Below, piece after piece: positions 62,887 to 64,000 of a DNA stretch of 64,000 nt; the stretch's first letter is position 1, and every line of letters starts with the position of its first letter. A program made the translations under genes and the position numbers. Under the pieces are notes generated by a model. That model did no database searches and was not told the origin of the DNA. It saw only the letters and a program-made list of their open reading frames with translations. Source of the DNA: Okapia johnstoni (Eukaryota; Chordata; Mammalia; Artiodactyla; Giraffidae); the NCBI GenBank assembly GCA_024291935.2, contig CM044310.1:114834213-114898212 (forward strand), read 5' to 3'.

Positions 62887-63785
62887 ACCTGAGACTCCGC
62901 GGCCCCAGAAATGCTGACCACACGGCGCCCTTGTGTGATCGATCCCATCCCCTCCCCCATGAAAGCCTCTCCAGGCGAGGGAAAAACCAAATCACTGAAC
63001 CAGTACCAACCATTTCCTGCGAGCCGCGAGGCTGTGCAGCACCAGTGGCTGCTAAGCAAGGGCCTGGGTCCTGACAGTCTCCTCCCTGCCCCGGGCCTCC
63101 GAGCTCGCCTGCGTGGCCAGTTCCTGAAAGCCCCCCGTGACGCCTCATCACGGCGTCCTCAGCCCCCAAGCCGGGAACCAGCGCACTTTGTTGTGTAGGA
63201 GGCTCTCGCCACCTTCTTGTCCTCAGTCCCCTGATGTCACACAGCGAGGAGCCTAACTTCAGGTGGGGAATAATGCCTGGGACTGTGAAACCACATAGTA
63301 GAACCACAGTTCCAAGTGCAGACAGGTGCCCTTAGAGAGCCAAAAATGTGGCGGGCGGAGTGTATTTCCACCAAAGTTTGAAACTCAAAAACAACAGGTG
63401 GCATCTGGTGTGCTGTTCTTGAGTTTTAGTTTAGGATTAGTTGAGTTCCAGCCTGGATTTTGAAAGAGAGGAAGTATTACCAAATCCTCTTGGGTATTAG
63501 GGTGAGGCCTTGCCGGTGGAATATTAATGGGAAAGCTTGTTTAAAAAGGCAGATTCCCGGGTCCCACCCCTGGGGAGCCTGACTCTTTGGCTCTGAGTTG
63601 GGATGGGGGAGCCGTCCTGCCTTCCCGCAGAGCCCCTCACAGGTGCAGGCTGTTGCATTGAAGGGCTGTGTCGGTCCTTCTTGTTACCCCCTGAATTGCA
63701 GCTGTTTGTGTGTTTTTTATATTTTCTATATTTCTTTGGTTCTTCAAAAAGGAATGATAGAAATAAAGTTATTTGCTTTAAGATT
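62887..63785 (+). other. SAE1: SAE1 3' UTR (approximate end)
   Basis: About 0.9 kb of non-coding sequence from the stop codon to the expected cleavage zone. GC-rich at first, AT-richer towards the end. No transposon is obvious in it. The end is set from the poly(A) signal and is uncertain by about 15 nt. Confidence 0.8.
63762..63767 (+). terminator. SAE1: Poly(A) signal AATAAA
   Basis: Canonical AATAAA about 875 nt after the stop codon. A U-rich downstream element (TTTGTTTTTCTTCC) lies about 20 nt further on, as expected for a main cleavage site. No other well-placed AATAAA is seen in the 3' UTR. Confidence 0.85.
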
Positions 63786-64000
63786 TGTTTTTCTTCCACT
63801 TGAGAAACTGCTTCCTCTGACAGGGAGCAATGGCCTGTTTAAACCTGAAGATGTATCGTGGATGCTTGAACACGACACCAAGGCCCTGCCCTCCGTCACC
63901 ATTCCTGCCACTGTTTTTCTGGGCAATGCAGCAAAAGTTAGCATGCTCATATTCTAAAGCACATCGAAGCTTGAATCTTGTTGTCAATTCAGTTAAGTAG
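63786..64000. other. Intergenic DNA after SAE1
   Basis: No gene or repeat is recognised in the last ~215 bp. Confidence 0.5.

Noticed and set aside
62726..63307. 193-codon open frame on the minus strand
   Set aside because: It is the shadow of SAE1 exon 9 and its 3' UTR on the opposite strand.
1..64000. CRISPR arrays, operons, ribosome binding sites or a phage/defence system
   Set aside because: The window is vertebrate chromosomal DNA; the only regularly repeated sequences are SINEs, LINEs and microsatellites.
63786..64000. Start of the downstream neighbour (BBC3 in human)
   Set aside because: No recognisable BBC3 3' UTR or coding sequence lies in the last 215 bp.

Overview
The window is ruminant nuclear DNA, most likely from a bovid (cattle or a close relative). 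It is dense in Bov-tA/Bov-A SINEs (tRNA- and BovB-derived), holds BovB (RTE-clade) LINE pieces, CHR-1/CHR-2 tRNA-Glu-type SINEs and bovine-type L1, plus old mammalian L2, MIR, MLT1 and hAT remnants. Species cannot be fixed from the sequence alone.

There is one protein-coding gene, and it is complete: SAE1 (AOS1), the smaller subunit of the SUMO-activating enzyme E1, on the + strand. Nine coding exons with GT-AG introns were joined by reading frame: 4086-4183, 16959-17070, 20765-20938, 23195-23337, 24951-25050, 36879-36984, 54910-55054, 59884-59953 and 62794-62886. They sum to 1041 nt, i.e. 346 codons plus TGA, the length I recall for human SAE1. The 3' UTR runs to an AATAAA at 63762-63767. 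The protein pairs with UBA2 (not in this window) to adenylate SUMO and hand it to the UBA2 cysteine.

Layout: 1-3790 is repeat-rich intergenic DNA. 3790-4560 is a CpG-island promoter with two E-boxes, a GC box and a tandem NRF1-like pair, and holds exon 1. 4184-62793 holds eight introns of about 12.8, 3.7, 2.3, 1.6, 11.8, 17.9, 4.8 and 2.8 kb, mostly transposon-derived. The last ~200 bp after the poly(A) site is intergenic. In human, ZC3H4 lies upstream and BBC3 downstream of SAE1 (from memory); neither is recognisable here.

I found no new multi-gene system. The points most worth checking are: an in-frame upstream AUG that would add 39 acid-free, Arg/Ala-rich residues; an in-frame cryptic acceptor at the edge of an antisense L1, 45 nt before exon 7; an inverted duplication in which one arm carries a solo LTR and the other keeps the empty target site; a mariner-type hairpin like the ruminant miR-2284/2285 stems; and inverted repeat pairs flanking exons 5 and 6. 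All repeat family names are by eye, without RepeatMasker, so edges are approximate unless a target-site duplication (TSD) is given.
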